Assembly (NCBI RefSeq): GCF_008831285.2
Contig: NC_045140.1
Coordinates: 20,272,370-20,336,369 of the forward strand
From: Nymphaea colorata
Lineage: Eukaryota; Streptophyta; Magnoliopsida; Nymphaeales; Nymphaeaceae
Direction: 5' to 3'
Length of the DNA stretch: 64,000 nt
Positions within the stretch are counted from its first letter, which is position 1. Every line of letters starts with the position of its first letter. A program made the position numbers and the translations under genes. The notes beneath the pieces were generated by a model that saw only the letters and a list, made by a program, of their open reading frames with translations, did no database searches and was not told where the DNA came from. Below are positions 1 through 12,131 of this stretch, piece after piece.

Positions 1-18
1 GGTACCGAGTTTTCCATG

Positions 19-22
<4 letters not shown>

Positions 23-64
<42 letters not shown>
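23..64. repeat. (AG)n microsatellite
   Basis: About 21 uninterrupted AG units lie near the left edge. It is a simple dinucleotide repeat with no gene next to it. Confidence 0.95.
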
Positions 65-66
<2 letters not shown>

Positions 67-984
67 ACGCTTGTGACTGGCGCCAAGAAGGGGATTTATT
101 ATTAGGAGCTTTAAAAATTGCTGGGACATTCCCCGGCATTTTTATCATTGACTCGTGATTAAAGTGGATTTCAAACTCAACAACTCCAGAGTACATCAAA
201 ACCTGACTGACTCCTATTACCCAAGTTCTGGTCCTCAGCAAACGAGCTGCTATGGTACCTTTTTTTTTTCTCACCTTTTTCAAACCAAACCACTGCAATT
301 TCGATCAAATTTCAAGTCCCTCATACCGCAGTCAGCATGAAGGTGTGTTTAGGTGGATAACCTGGCATGCTTTAAAGACTTGGTCATTCTCACCTAAAAC
401 TTGGTCCATTTGAGTAAGCTTTTAGAAGTTTTCTCGTAAAAGAATCTTTATCGTGCTTGTAGAGATAAAGAACATTTGCTTTTCACCAAACTTTTCAATG
501 GTTTCCCACCTCTAACTTAACCACATGTATTTTGAAATAATCCAGAAAAATAAGGCATCGTTGGCAAAAGGATATTAATATGGATAATCCACTGCTTACC
601 TTTGGGGATGACCAAACTTAGATCCGTTGCGCTTTTTCCCTTTCGGAACACGGAACTTGCAGCTTTTTAGGCCTGCGTAGGCAGTGCATTACATCATGGT
701 TCATGAAATTATCACCATTGAATTCACAAACAAGAACCACCAAAATGATCAAAAGCAATAACATCCTTATGAGAGTGGTTGTATTACATCAAGAGCAGAC
801 AATAAAATATAGACAAAACAAAAAGTGCATACTTAAGCACCATTACCGACTCATGTCGCTTAAGGTATTTAAGTAAGCTGACAAGCTATGCAAAAGCCGG
901 CTTCCCAAATTAGAAAATCAAGTGTTCAGCTTGCTCATTTAGACTACGTCGCTACGCTTGGCTCGTATTAGGCAAAATAGATAC
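65..984. other. Intergenic, nothing recognised
   Basis: AT-rich sequence with only short chance reading frames on both strands. I see no splice-connected coding signal, RNA gene or transposon end. Confidence 0.6.
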
Positions 985-1370
985 ACAAATGTCAAATGTA
1001 ATGTGTGCTTCATAGTTCATATGTGTTAAACTACCGTAAATGAATATAAATGATCCAGAGTTGATAAAAGCCCCTATAGCCTACAAGTAGAGGCAGACCC
1101 AAGATTTTTTTCAAGGGCGGGCCAAACAGTCCAACCTCTAGATCTGAGTTGAGCCAAACTGAACCGGAATCCAAACATATATCAAATGCAATGTGTGCTT
1201 CATAGTTCATATGCATTAAACTAACGTAAATGAATATGAATGACCCAGAGCTGATAAAAGCCCCTATAGCTTACAAGCAAGGGCAAAACCAAGATCTTTT
1301 CCAAGGACGGGCCAAACAGTCCAACCTCTAGATCTGAGTGAATCCAAGCTGAACCGGAATCCAAACAATA
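985..1370. repeat. Two-copy tandem duplication, period about 190 bp
   Basis: The segment beginning near the words catagttcat at 1011 recurs at 1201, so the period is 190 bp. Both copies then share the same order of blocks: taaatgaatat, gataaaagcccctatagc, gggccaaacagtccaacctc and gaaccggaatccaaac. The copies differ by scattered substitutions and small indels, so the duplication is not very recent. Similar minus-strand short frames in both copies reflect the duplication and are not evidence of genes. The origin is unknown, possibly a retroelement remnant. Confidence 0.85.
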
Positions 1371-1513
1371 CATGGCACAACTAAAAATTTTCAATTTTTT
1401 CAATGTAATTTTTTTTTTTTTCAATTCGCTGGGGTGGAGCCATGGCCCAAGCGGGCCTCCCTGCCTACAAGCTTTTTTTACATGGACCTAGAAAGATCTC
1501 TCTTTCTGCTGTA

Positions 1514-1519
<6 letters not shown>

Positions 1520-1555
<36 letters not shown>
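1520..1555. repeat. (TA)n microsatellite
   Basis: About 18 TA units. Just upstream, at 1430-1470, is a GC-richer line (gctggggtggagccatggcc) of the kind often seen in degenerate plant transposon tails. That assignment is only an impression. Confidence 0.9.
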
Positions 1556-1558
<3 letters not shown>

Positions 1559-3292
1559 TTTGTGAACACAAATGCAGACACACATAGCCAGCATCATTTA
1601 CTACTATTTAATGCTAGCAACTAAATTTCCATACTTGTTTATTAGGTCAATCCACTTGTTCATCAATTTTGTTTCTAAACTTAATGGCATACATGGAATT
1701 TATGAGTTAAAATGAAACTTGCAATGTCGACAAGCTGAGTTGTATGATTTCAGACAACATAAGACTTGCTACCTTCGAAGGCCACACTCAAGTCAGGTTT
1801 CAGATGGGTTGATTATACCGGTGCTTGACCGAATGACTGCACTGAGCGCCTGATGAGCTACGTAATGATATACAAGGAAGCCCGAAGATGACTCGCTAGC
1901 TGCATCACTGCTCCATGTGCAAAGATAACAAGCAAGTCAGAACGTGAACTTGTTTGATTTGTTCAGCTCGTTCCCAGCTCTATGTAACATGAATTCCTGA
2001 AATTTATAAAAATCGAATGACAAATGGATTAGAATTAGCTTACCTTCCCTTTCCAGGGACCAATTGCTAATAGATTTAGCAGCATATTGCACATAATTTA
2101 AGACACTCCAATGTTAAAGAAGCAACATTGGACCTTCCTCTGGATGTGTATTCGCTGATGCTTTTACTTACATGGTAGAAGTCACAGATTGCCCTCTAGG
2201 CAATCCTCCCCAAACTTCATATCTCCGATCCTCATTCATTGTGAATGCTTCCTCACTCTCGGCACTTCAATCTTTTTGCCAGTCTACTTTAGGACAGCAG
2301 AAGGAGCAGACACGATCACAATCTTCTGCACCTAATGCCTCACCTTGCTGCACCAAACTTTGGTTCCATAAAACTGTCATTAGCAGTGGAGTTGGAAACG
2401 TATAAACCACCTCAGCTTTTGCACCGGGTTGGACAAAATGTTGGATATTGTAAGATGGCAACCCTCACAATTGCTTCAAAAGAATTGCATGGTTTGTTGG
2501 CAGATACCTCCATAAACTCATCCAAAGCTTCAAATCTTATCTTTACCAGCATGAAATCCAGATTTTTCCTGTCATTTTTCTTTAGAAATATCCACAGCGT
2601 TCTTTTTGGTCTCCCACTGCTGAGCAGAACAGTTGGAACAAAACCAAGATCACCCAAATATTAGAGGACTCTGACAGTATATTTATGCATGAAAATGTAT
2701 GTATATAGTATGTTAACATTAATTAGAGATTGTTTCCTGCTTTGACCCCGCATTTTGTCCCTTTGGTTTATATGCACATTGCAAGTCCCACAAAAAAGTT
2801 ACTGGGTTCCCCAAGGATCCACATGACACAGATGACCAGGTAAGGATATTTTGGTCAACATCCACTTATGTGTTAAAGGTTCATACCGCTGAAGCAACAG
2901 GATGAGCCTTTATTATTCCCCAACATAGGCAGGGCAATAAAAAACATGAAATTTTTTAAATGATACAATATTAACATTATGGAAGAGACCATCAATGTCT
3001 ATAATAGTAGTTCATGTATTTTTTTTTTATAATGCTAAAATTTGGTAATTTGAGTTGCACAGAAGTCCTTATAAACTCTGCCTTAACTCCAGCATGCTAA
3101 TATCACTGTCTACTGAACATTGACAATTGGAACAACGCGCACCAAAATTGAGTTTAAGAATAAACAAGCAAATTGAAGAACACAGATAAATGACTAAATA
3201 TAGAAGTAGATGGCGGAAAGATTAGATAGAATATATTGGACAATTTACCTAAAGGTAAAATCATGAGAATAAATTCTTCATATCCAATTGGC
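1556..3292. other. 3' flank of the FAR1-related gene, no gene recognised
   Basis: The stretch downstream of the FAR1-related stop codon is AT-rich. Overlapping short frames on both strands at 2172-2664 have no recognisable domain and cannot be joined by clear splice sites to the gene. Part of it should be 3' UTR, but no decisive polyadenylation signal close to the stop was found. Confidence 0.5.
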
Positions 3293-6038
3293 TTACACAT
3301 CTGAAAATATAGCTTCGTCCTCCACAATAACTGGCATCAAAGAAAATATTATTTTAAGATGTAAGCAAGAGCGACTGAACTACCTATTTTTAGCTATATA
3401 AACAGATGAATTATATTAAATTCTTCCTGTAAGGAATTACCTATGCGTCTTATTTTAGGACAATTTCTTTTGTCATGGCCAGAACCCTTGCAATGCTTGC
3501 ATGCTCTTGGCGGTTTGTCAAGTGCAACATTAGTAGATAAGCTCCTGAGACATATAAAGAAAAAGAATATAGAAGATTAAATCATGGCACTGAATATTTG
3601 AAGCAGCAGACAAGTAAGAAGTATAATAGTGAAAGCTTCATATCATACCCAGAGCTGACACTTAAACTACAGTTGCGAGTATCATGACCAGGCTTGCCGC
3701 AAGTCGCACACCGTCTTAATGGTTTTGACAACTCCATTTCAGATCTGAGACGCTTGCCACGTCCCTTTGTATGTACATGTTGGTGATCCATCAGCGTGAA
3801 TTCATTTGAAGAGCCCGCCACATCATGTGCTGGCTCGATACTTCCACCATTTAGTTCTATGTCTCTAGCTTTCAATTCTTCAATCTTGTTAAGCTCTTCA
3901 GCTTCAAAAGAAAGCCTTTTCAACCCTTCCAAGACATGAGTGTAACTTGAACCTGATTTTGCTCCAACAAGTATACACTTAATTGCATATATAGATAGAT
4001 GATTTTGCCAAAAGATTTTAGAATCTTGCAGTTGACCTCGATCACCAACATAATTAAACTGGAGACAATCTTTTGCATTTCGTGTCCACCTTTTCAAGAT
4101 GTACTTAGTTGGAAGTTTCTCAAATCCTTCAATCCTAAGTACCCAAAAAATATGCCTGCATACAATTCCTTCCACCTCCCATTTGCAACATGCACATTTG
4201 GAGATTTCCTTAGATTTTTCATCGAAGATCAACACATATTCTTTAATATTGTTCTCAGAGAAGTCAGTGAGAACATACTTCCGACCACCTGGAACTTTCT
4301 CGACCTTTGGCACACATTTTAACGAGTTTTGTATCTCAACTTGAAATTTCTGAAATGACTTCCAAGTAAATATTTTCATCAAATCAGTTTCAAGAGGGCA
4401 ATTAGTTAAGGAATTTGGCATCTCATCATCCATTTTATGACTAAGTTCGTTTTCACAAGCCTGTACCCTAAAGACACTCTTTTCTATAATTTCAAAAAAC
4501 TCATGAAAAGGAGTGTGTCTATCAATAGTCTTCTCAATAATACCATTACTGCCATCGGCTTGTCGGGAACCATGCAATCCCGCCATAAATGTATCACCAA
4601 AGTACACTTGAACCCATTTTGATCTGTCATCCCAGTAATCTTGTACCCATTCCATGGTCTTCAGTTCTGGAAACATATTTAACATGTTTTCCCACCTCTG
4701 TTCAAAATCTGCAATATTTATTGAACCATAAACACAGTCATTCCAAGTATTTTTGAAGCTTGCACGCATTCGAACTGTATATTCTAAATTATTATGTAAA
4801 CTTTCTGTCACATGCCATGTACAATACTTGTGTACTGAACTAGGGAACACTCTAGCTATTGCAACTTTCATTGCCCAATCTTGATTTGTTATAATTACCT
4901 TGGGAGAGTTACCATCCATGACATTTAACCACTCTTTGAAAGCCCATTCAAAAGACTCTACGGTTTCATTCACCAACAACAAAAAACCAAAATTAATTCT
5001 CTGCCAATGATTATTTATTCCAATAAATGGAACACACGGCATGCATCCCATTTTCTTCACAGAAGTAGTTTCAAATAGTAGAACATCTCCAAAACAGTAA
5101 TAATCACGCCGTGCAGCATTGTCAACCCAAAAACAATTGCCGAATTGCCCAGAATCATCTATTTGAATATTGGCATAAAATCCTTGATGCTCGGCTTTCT
5201 TTGTTGTAAAATAATCAAGAATAGCTTCATAATCCTTTCCACCAAAACTGTAAATTGTTTTGCTTGGTTGCACATGAACTTGATTTCCAGTAAAAGGTAA
5301 GTTGCTTGTACCTTTTCCAAATCCAAGGTTGATTGTACCTTTTGCTTCTAATGACAAGATAGGCATCACTTGAGGAGTTTTTTTCCGAGATCTTTTTAAG
5401 ACTTCAGATGACGTTTGATGCTCCTTTTTGGGAAATTCAGTTGGTATTCGGTTGTCCTCTGAAGATCGAGGAGATTTTTCCTTGTCTGCATTATGCACTG
5501 GATGATTATGGTGCTCTTTCCAATTTGCTACAACCCACACGTTAGTCTTTTTATTTACTGATATTCGCATATCTGCTAGACACCCACACCTTCTATCCGT
5601 CTGCATCTTTTTCCCTTCTACAGATTTTACCCTCTTTAATCCATTCTTACTACATGTAAATTGACGAAAATACACTTCTCCTCTTTTCTTTTTGAGATGA
5701 TTCTTTCTTATACTAAAGCCAGCACTACTAGCATAGGTGCTGTAAAAATCATAAGCATCCTTCTCGTCGCTAAAAGTCATTCCTATCTTAGGCTTCAATT
5801 CCGGTGGCACATCAGGACAGAACCAGTCAACATTACTATCAATATCCTTATCAAAATTTTCATCTTCATCATTTTCACCAATTTCTAAATCTTCTTCTTC
5901 TTGATCCATTTCTGGACCAACATTCTTATCATGCATTTGGAGATCTACTGTTTCATCCATAAGTCTACCATTTTCAGCTTCTACTGATAAGTCATCATTA
6001 ACTTCATTCTGCTGCACAGAGCATTCACCTACTTCCAT
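3293..6038 (-). CDS. FAR1-RELATED SEQUENCE (FRS) protein, domesticated MULE transposase
   Basis: Predicted CDS is the complement of exons 3649-6038, 3441-3544 and 3293-3330, giving 843 residues; phases join exactly at GT-AG sites. The start MEVGE lies 19 bases inside an exon whose acceptor ends at 6058, so a 5' UTR intron is likely. Order of domains: an acidic N-terminus (about 45-70), a FAR1 DNA-binding domain (about 85-185, ending in the HHNHP zinc-ligand region), a MULE transposase core (about 290-410, ending CTWH), a SWIM finger (C615, C617, C627, H629), and CCHC knuckles at 777-790 and 812-825. The second knuckle, CKHCKGSGHDKRNC, sits in the 104-nt exon. FRS proteins are nuclear transcription regulators related to FHY3/FAR1 of phytochrome A signalling. 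In the core the usual FDTT is FETT and TDQD is TNQD, which fits loss of transposition. Which FRS subgroup it belongs to is not resolved. Confidence 0.92.
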
Positions 6039-6057
6039 AACTAAATGCTGCACAAAC

Positions 6058-7373
6058 CTGGCACGCCATAAGGTAAACATTAGAGGAGGTGTCGCGGTTC
6101 CAAGAAACACTTAATAAGTAGAAAGAAAACGGTGTTGCTTGGTATCAATTAAACCATGGATATAAAGAATATAAAACGCTTAAAAAAGGAAAGTAGTCCA
6201 AAATGCAACATCAACTCAAAAGCACTTTATTCATTTATGGGATGCATACAAAGTCCGCTAAGGCTTTCAAGCAGCAAACGCATACAAACTAACTTTTGCA
6301 TCACTTCATTCTTTCTGAAGCTAGGGATGACCAAATGTCTACATGTGAAAAAGATATTGGGTGGGGCAATACTCTATACAATCAAAAGCGTGCCTCGGCA
6401 ACCAAAACGCCTAAGCTGACGCACCGAGGTGGCCTAAACAAAAATATTACTTTTTGAAATTTTGACACTAAAAATCTAAGTATTTTTTTGGCTCTATCTT
6501 TTAATATATTGTTTGACGTGGAGGAATTTCAAAATCCCCATTTTTCTTCTTTTTCCTATTTTTCTTCCTCATTGTTCCTCTTTTTTCAGTAGGACAGACA
6601 GGGTCCCGCCTAGGGACCCGCCGTGCTTTTTATGTGAGTCTGCTGCGGGTCGCCTACTCCTGCCTAGCAGTTTGAACAACGTAGATGGTACCTCAACAGC
6701 TAGGGGAACTTAGAATATTTCCTCAAGTCATCGCCCACAAAAAATTAGCAACATCCGGTGCCATAAATATTCTGTTTGCGAAAAGATTAAACAGTCTGCA
6801 GTGTCATAGAAATTAAAATTGAAAGATTGAATCATGGGATGGTCACAACCCTCCGTTCCTGAAACCATAATCTAATTGATGTGCTCCAGCAACTCCTGCT
6901 TGCTCCCTCGACTAGCGACATTCCTTTCAGTATTCGAGTCACAGGGCCTCTTTGATTTACACGACGGATCAACCAACGACTGGGAATTGGTCTAGCCCCT
7001 TTGAGTAATCAATCTGCATTGGGAGTAGCTTCTACACAAATCGAAGATTTTAGGAGAGCACAATAAGCGGGTTACTTGTGAATGAACAGTTTCGCAAGCG
7101 TGGAGAGTAGGCGCGAAGCTCGGGGTTGTACGTTCTTCTCTCGATGAGAAACGAGTAACAAGACAACGAAATTCTGCACTGCTAAAGAATATCTCTAAAT
7201 TGAAGCTTCGAACGAACAATCATGTTATGCCACGAAGAAGATAGGGTTGCGAACATTTCCCAACCGAAACAAGGGTTTGCCCAAATCCTTCTGCGTCCCA
7301 AAGACAAACTATCTATGGCAGAACGCTGCAGTAGTAATTGCAGGGAAAACGAAGAGAATCGGCCAGGGCTCAC
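6058..7373 (-). other. Probable 5' UTR intron of the FAR1-related gene
   Basis: On the minus strand a consensus donor (TTTGAG then GTGAGC) lies at 7373 and the acceptor CAG ends at 6058, just before the coding exon. Between them is AT-rich non-coding sequence with T-rich tracts. It also holds a 7-bp perfect hairpin, GGGTCCC/GGGACCC, at 6601-6619. The intron is inferred from the two splice sites only. Confidence 0.4.
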
Positions 7374-7750
7374 CTCAAACCCGCGAGATCACAGAAAGAG
7401 CGACGAAATCAAGAGACCTGGGGTGGCCCGCCCGCCGCTCCCCCGAGTCGGCAGATCGAGGGAATGAGAGTTGAAGGAGAGTCTCCGCGTTCTCTTTTCC
7501 GGCTAACGGAGAGGGGAAGTGATTGAGTCGTCCGGCCGGACGTTCCCCTCGTCAGAAGACAGCCGCATCAGAGAGGAAGCGGAGAGGCTCCTGCGGGGAC
7601 AAGAGCTGGAAGATTGCCGAATCGGACAGAGGAAGAACCCAGACCGCCCGATGCTCGCCACAAGCTCGCCGGAAACTGGCCGGAGGGACGACTCGGGGAG
7701 AGCCGGGATGCGAGAAATCGGGCGGCAGGTGGAACAACAAAATGGAGGGA
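7374..7750 (-). promoter_or_regulatory. Probable first non-coding exon and core promoter region of the FAR1-related gene
   Basis: A GC-rich island stands out from AT-rich surroundings and ends on the minus strand at a good splice donor. This is the usual layout of a plant 5' UTR exon. Several overlapping long frames on both strands here (up to about 160 codons) are best explained by low stop-codon frequency in GC-rich DNA. The upstream boundary is approximate and no TATA box was identified. Confidence 0.35.
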
Positions 7751-7899
7751 AGTGGGAGGTTTTCCCTCGAACCAAAACGAAGACACCTGAGCCGTCCGAT
7801 TCCGCTACATCAGGCGGTCCGCGGAGGTCTTCTCGGCGAGAGGCGCATCTCGAGAGGGATGCGCTGGGCCGAACCGAAGCCTTCGTCAGGTCTCATGTA

Positions 7900-7928
7900 G
7901 ACCGTCCGATCCAATTGATCGGACGGTC
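7900..7928. repeat. Perfect 12-bp inverted repeat
   Basis: GACCGTCCGATC and its exact reverse complement GATCGGACGGTC are separated by CAATT. This could form a hairpin or be a paired binding site. It lies at the edge of the GC-rich island upstream of the FAR1-related gene. Confidence 0.9.
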
Positions 7929-8003
7929 AACCTCTCTGCAATCGTACGTCCATCCGACCCGACGCAGGCGACGTGCACGTTTGATCATTTTCCATTTGTT
8001 TTA

Positions 8004-10172
8004 AACAAGTTGGGGTTTAGGTTATTTCAATCAGGTACTAGTTTATTATTCTCTTTCACCATCAAAGTCATCATCTACGGCCCACCCACTCAAAAAGTTT
8101 ATTTCTATCTTTAGAACATGGAGTTGGCACTATTAAGAGAATTTTTAATCATCAATGGCAGTCATATGAATCTTTAAATTCATTATGATTTGCTTCACTG
8201 ATCGTGATTTTTTTGAAGAAAGTAAATGATAGTTTATGCATTTAAAGAAAAATAACATTGATAGTTTAGATGAAGAATTCATTCGAATCATGCTCATATA
8301 TCTCCGGAGCCTGAAACTCAGGACTTGCAGACATGGACCCATTCGGCATTATATGCTCTTTTTCATGGATTTGCTGGTTAGACTATGCCAGAATGTGGGG
8401 TCCTTAAATTTTGTTCATGTTGTGGGATCTGGGCTTTGAACTTTTCTGAAGGAAATCCAAGACATTGATGGTGAGAGCTCGAGCGCCTTCGATCTCGGAA
8501 GCTTGAAGCTAGCCATGTCTGCAAATTTGAGTACTAAATTTTGTTTTCTTGCAAAGTCATTGCCTACCAAAGACTTCGACATGCAAAATCTCCTCCCTGT
8601 CTTTTTGTCTCAATTTCTTGGCATCTAAGAACTAGTACTCAAACGGCACTCACGAAGCCCACATTCTTAATGCCCTAGAAAAGCTAGCCAAAGTGCCTTC
8701 CGTGTCTAGTGACAGAGCCAGAAATATTTGGTTGAGGGGCACTCGCCATATATAAAGGGAACATTTTATATATAAACATGCAAAAACTTGGGGTCAACTA
8801 ATATTTAAATAGGAAAAGTTTATTGGACTGTGTGGGCAATTGCCTACACATGCCCACATGTGGCTCTTCCTCTACTTCATTCTGAAAAATTAACTTCTTC
8901 GGGGTAAAGGAATGTATTTCTATGTCTTTCTTTTTTCACCACCTTTCTCACACAGACATGCAATTCTACAAAAAAGTTGTCTGAAGATAAAAGAATCACC
9001 ATTATTGCTTCGCATGAAATGTGTTTTGTGATCAGTTTGCATGTGTGGAGAAAACAGAAAAAAAATGTCACTTCATATGCGCCAAGAATGCCGAGCTTCA
9101 AGTGATGGAAGGGTTGATTCAATCAAGGAATCAGATTAAGGTACCATTGCCCATATATAGTTGGCTGGGTTCAAGCTCATCTGGACCTACTAGGGCATGA
9201 ACACTACCACACTGGCCTGCAGCCCTTGTCAAGGCCCCCACAAGGAACCTCACCCACCTAACATGTGAACATGTTGGCATGGAGAGCTGTCTTCCATCCT
9301 ACTCCAACACCCAAAACTTGGAACATGGAGTGCTGATTCATGGGTCCTACATGAATGATAAAATGCCCAAAATTCAAATATCTCTTAACCACCAACAAAG
9401 CCATGTCCAAAGTCATGAAGGTCAAATCAACATTGTATATATATGAATCAGATATCCATAAAACAAATGGCTCCATCCAGCCATTCACTTGGATGTGAAT
9501 TTTCTTACCAGATCCAAGTATTTGAAGTCAGATTCAGAACAAACGGTGGGATTACATCGGGACCGTCGACGGCATCGAGAGCCCTACGTAACTCGAACTC
9601 GCGACCGCTTCGCGACGAGCCACGATGTGTGGGCATGCACCCAAAAGTAGGTGTTTGTTATGTTGGGACAGGACAGAACCGGTAGGCCTGTGGGTGGGAG
9701 ACAAAGCATAGTTGGTGCTCTAAAGCACAGCCAAAAACAATAGATTAGGCTTTATTCTCACTGGCTCCAAATTAAGCTCACCTAGAAGACAAGGGGCCCA
9801 GTCGCTTAATGTCAAAGATCCAGTGAAAAAGGAAACCAGCCAAAGCCTCACTACTCAACTTGCTCCAGAATGTCCTTGTTTATATATGTATCTTTTCTTG
9901 ATCTTTTTCAAGTCCCATCTAAGTACTATTACAATGTTGAGAGGTGTTCGTGATTAGTTAAATCTGTGGTGTCGATTCTTTTACTTGAAGACGGCCATCT
10001 TGGTTGTTGGTGGAGAAAAAGTAAGCTTCTTGACATGGATGAGGAAGGGAGAAAGAACTATAGTGGAATCTTGTTTTTTATTCAGCATAGAGACAATGTG
10101 CCCAAGGGATCCCCATTTTCTACTACTGTCTTTCATGGCATCCCTTGTGTTTATGAGACTATAATCATAGCT
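8004..10172. other. Intergenic, possible transposon debris
   Basis: No supported gene. Around 8705-8800 there is a cagagccagaa...gaggggcactcg line followed by AT-rich sequence, resembling degenerate plant retroelement ends. This is an impression from composition, not a match. The short frames have no recognisable domains. Confidence 0.45.
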
Positions 10173-10422
10173 GGTTATATGCACTGCTCTGCGCACAACA
10201 GATCAGATATCAAAACTGGTCATATGCACTGCTCTGCGCACAACAGATCAGATATCAAAACTGGTCATATGCACTGCTCTGCGCACAACAGATCAGATAT
10301 CAAAACTGGTCATATGCACTGCTCTGCGCACAACAGATCAGATATCAAAACTGGTCATATGCACTGCTCTGCGCACAACAAATCAGATATCAAAACTGGT
10401 TATATGCACTGCTCTGCGCACA
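10173..10422. repeat. 45-bp minisatellite, 5.6 copies
   Basis: The unit starts GGTCATATGCACTGCTCTGC and repeats at exactly 45 bp, with five full copies and a 25-bp partial one. Copies are almost identical: the first and last have TTATATG for TCATATG, and one has AACAAATC for AACAGATC. The unit contains the palindromic hexamers CATATG, TGCGCA and GATATC. Because 45 is a multiple of three and the unit lacks stops in one frame, a 171-codon frame (9966-10481) runs through it. I do not regard that frame as a gene. Confidence 0.97.
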
Positions 10423-10835
10423 TAGCAGAAGGTGTAATGACCAGAATATTCTCCATTGGTAAAAAGAGAAGCTCCTTGTAAGACAAAGAAAAAAGTAAAA
10501 CAAGTCTAAAAAAAAAGACATTTTTTAGAAAAAAAAAACTCCAAAATACTCCATGCATGCTTTCTTTCTGTTTTTTTTCCAATGCATAGTCGTTTGTTTT
10601 GTTTGTTGCATGCACCACCTTCATACACGCAACTCATTCTCGAATCAGACAGTCTTCTGCGGCAATGGTGTTCTTTCCAATGCTGTAAAAAAGGCATGTC
10701 TGCCACATCAATTTGCTTAACGAGACAGTGTGTGTGTCGGTCGATTCGCTCTAGAGGCTGGATCCCACCTAGAGTGGCAGACTTGACCTGGATTAACCTC
10801 GACTCGGGCACAGCCGCGCCACCAAAAGCCAGCTC

Positions 10836-10841
10836 TATAAA
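10836..10841 (+). promoter_or_regulatory. Candidate TATA box for the PPPDE gene
   Basis: CTCTATAAAGAGAG is a good plant TATA context about 490 bp upstream of the start codon at 11330. It would imply a 5' UTR of roughly 460 nt, or one with an intron. No transcript evidence is available here. Confidence 0.35.
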
Positions 10842-11329
10842 GAGAGATTCCTTTATGGAGTGGGTAAAGCCAAACACGCAAATCTTGTGAACAGAACAAG
10901 GGAGAGATCGGGAAGGAGGGGTATACACGTGCAGACACCATTGGAGCATCAAATAAAGCGATGAAAGTGTTTCGAAGAAAGAGGGGAGAAAGAGAAGGAT
11001 GAAAGGAGAAAAAGAGAGAGTGCGTGGAAGAAGGGAACAGTGTGGAGATTCCCGGTGTCTTATAAACGTTTGTTTCATTTCTTTTCAGTGTCTCCTTCTT
11101 CAATATTTTATAGGTTTGTAGGTTCCTTGGAAGGCCCAGTGGTGCTGGCAGGACTTTGGCACTTTCGGCACCATATATTCCGCCACAGGCAAGCTGAGGG
11201 GATCAAGATCAGGTGGGCCGAAGCAAGCTCCAAAGAATACTTGTTCGGGAAGGGCTGATGCTTCCAGGCTTATATTCCTTTTCCTCCCCAAGAAGCTGAG
11301 CTCCCCATCTCGTGAAACTCGCCGGAGAA

Positions 11330-12088
11330 ATGCTGTGCAGGGGCCACGCTGCCAAGGCCCGGTCAGGCGCCGTCCCTGTCTTCCTCAACGTCTACGATTT
11401 GACGCCAATTAATGGTTATGCTTATTGGTTCGGCCTCGGGATCTACCATTCCGGCGTTCAGGGTAAGAACCGATCGATTTGCTCTTTCCAAAAAGCTGTT
11501 TCTGAAAACGATCATGTCACCGGTACATAACGGTTGTAGTTTAATCATACCCGGCTGCAGTTCATGGAGTAGAGTACGCTTTCGGGGCTCACGACGCTCC
11601 TACGACCGGAATTTTCGAGGGAGAGCCCAAGAAATGCGCCGGATTCACGTTCCGGAAGTCGATCCTGATCGGACGGACGGATCTTGGGCCGAAGGAGGTC
11701 AGGGGGTTGATGGAGAAGCTGGCCGACAATTACACCGGCAATACGTATAATCTCATCACCAAGAACTGCAACCACTTCTGCAACGATGCCTGCCTGAAGC
11801 TCACGGGGAGGCCTATTCCTCGATGGGTGAATCGTCTTGCCAGAATAGGTTAAGCATCTCGTTCTTGTTTTTCAACCTCAGCTTCTCTTATTTCTTCTCT
11901 GCTCTGCTGCCAATTGGAAAGAATAAACCAGACTTACATTCACGTTAATTTGACGAACTTCAGTTTAGGTGGTTTGAATTTTCTTGAGCTCATTGTTCCT
12001 GCTTTAAAATTTGCTCCACAGAAGAAAATATCTCTTTGATTTCCTTTGGTGACATTGACAATGTATCCTTTATTCAAGACAAAGGTTG

Positions 12089-12131
<43 letters not shown>

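Noticed and set aside
7519-8004. 161-codon plus-strand frame and overlapping 125-codon frame upstream of the FAR1-related gene
   Set aside because: Lies in a GC-rich island with long frames on both strands at once. The residues are low-complexity and Arg/Ser/Glu-rich, no domain is recognisable, and a minus-strand splice donor supports a 5' UTR exon instead.
10173-10422. CRISPR-like regular repeat
   Set aside because: The units are contiguous with no spacers and the DNA is plant nuclear. It is a plain minisatellite.
9966-10481. 171-codon frame through the minisatellite
   Set aside because: Most of its length is the 45-bp repeat, which keeps any frame open. The non-repeat part has no homology I recognise and no splice or promoter context.
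11312-11329. Earlier GTG start for the PPPDE protein
   Set aside because: GTG is not a normal plant nuclear start; the first ATG at 11330 gives the expected length.
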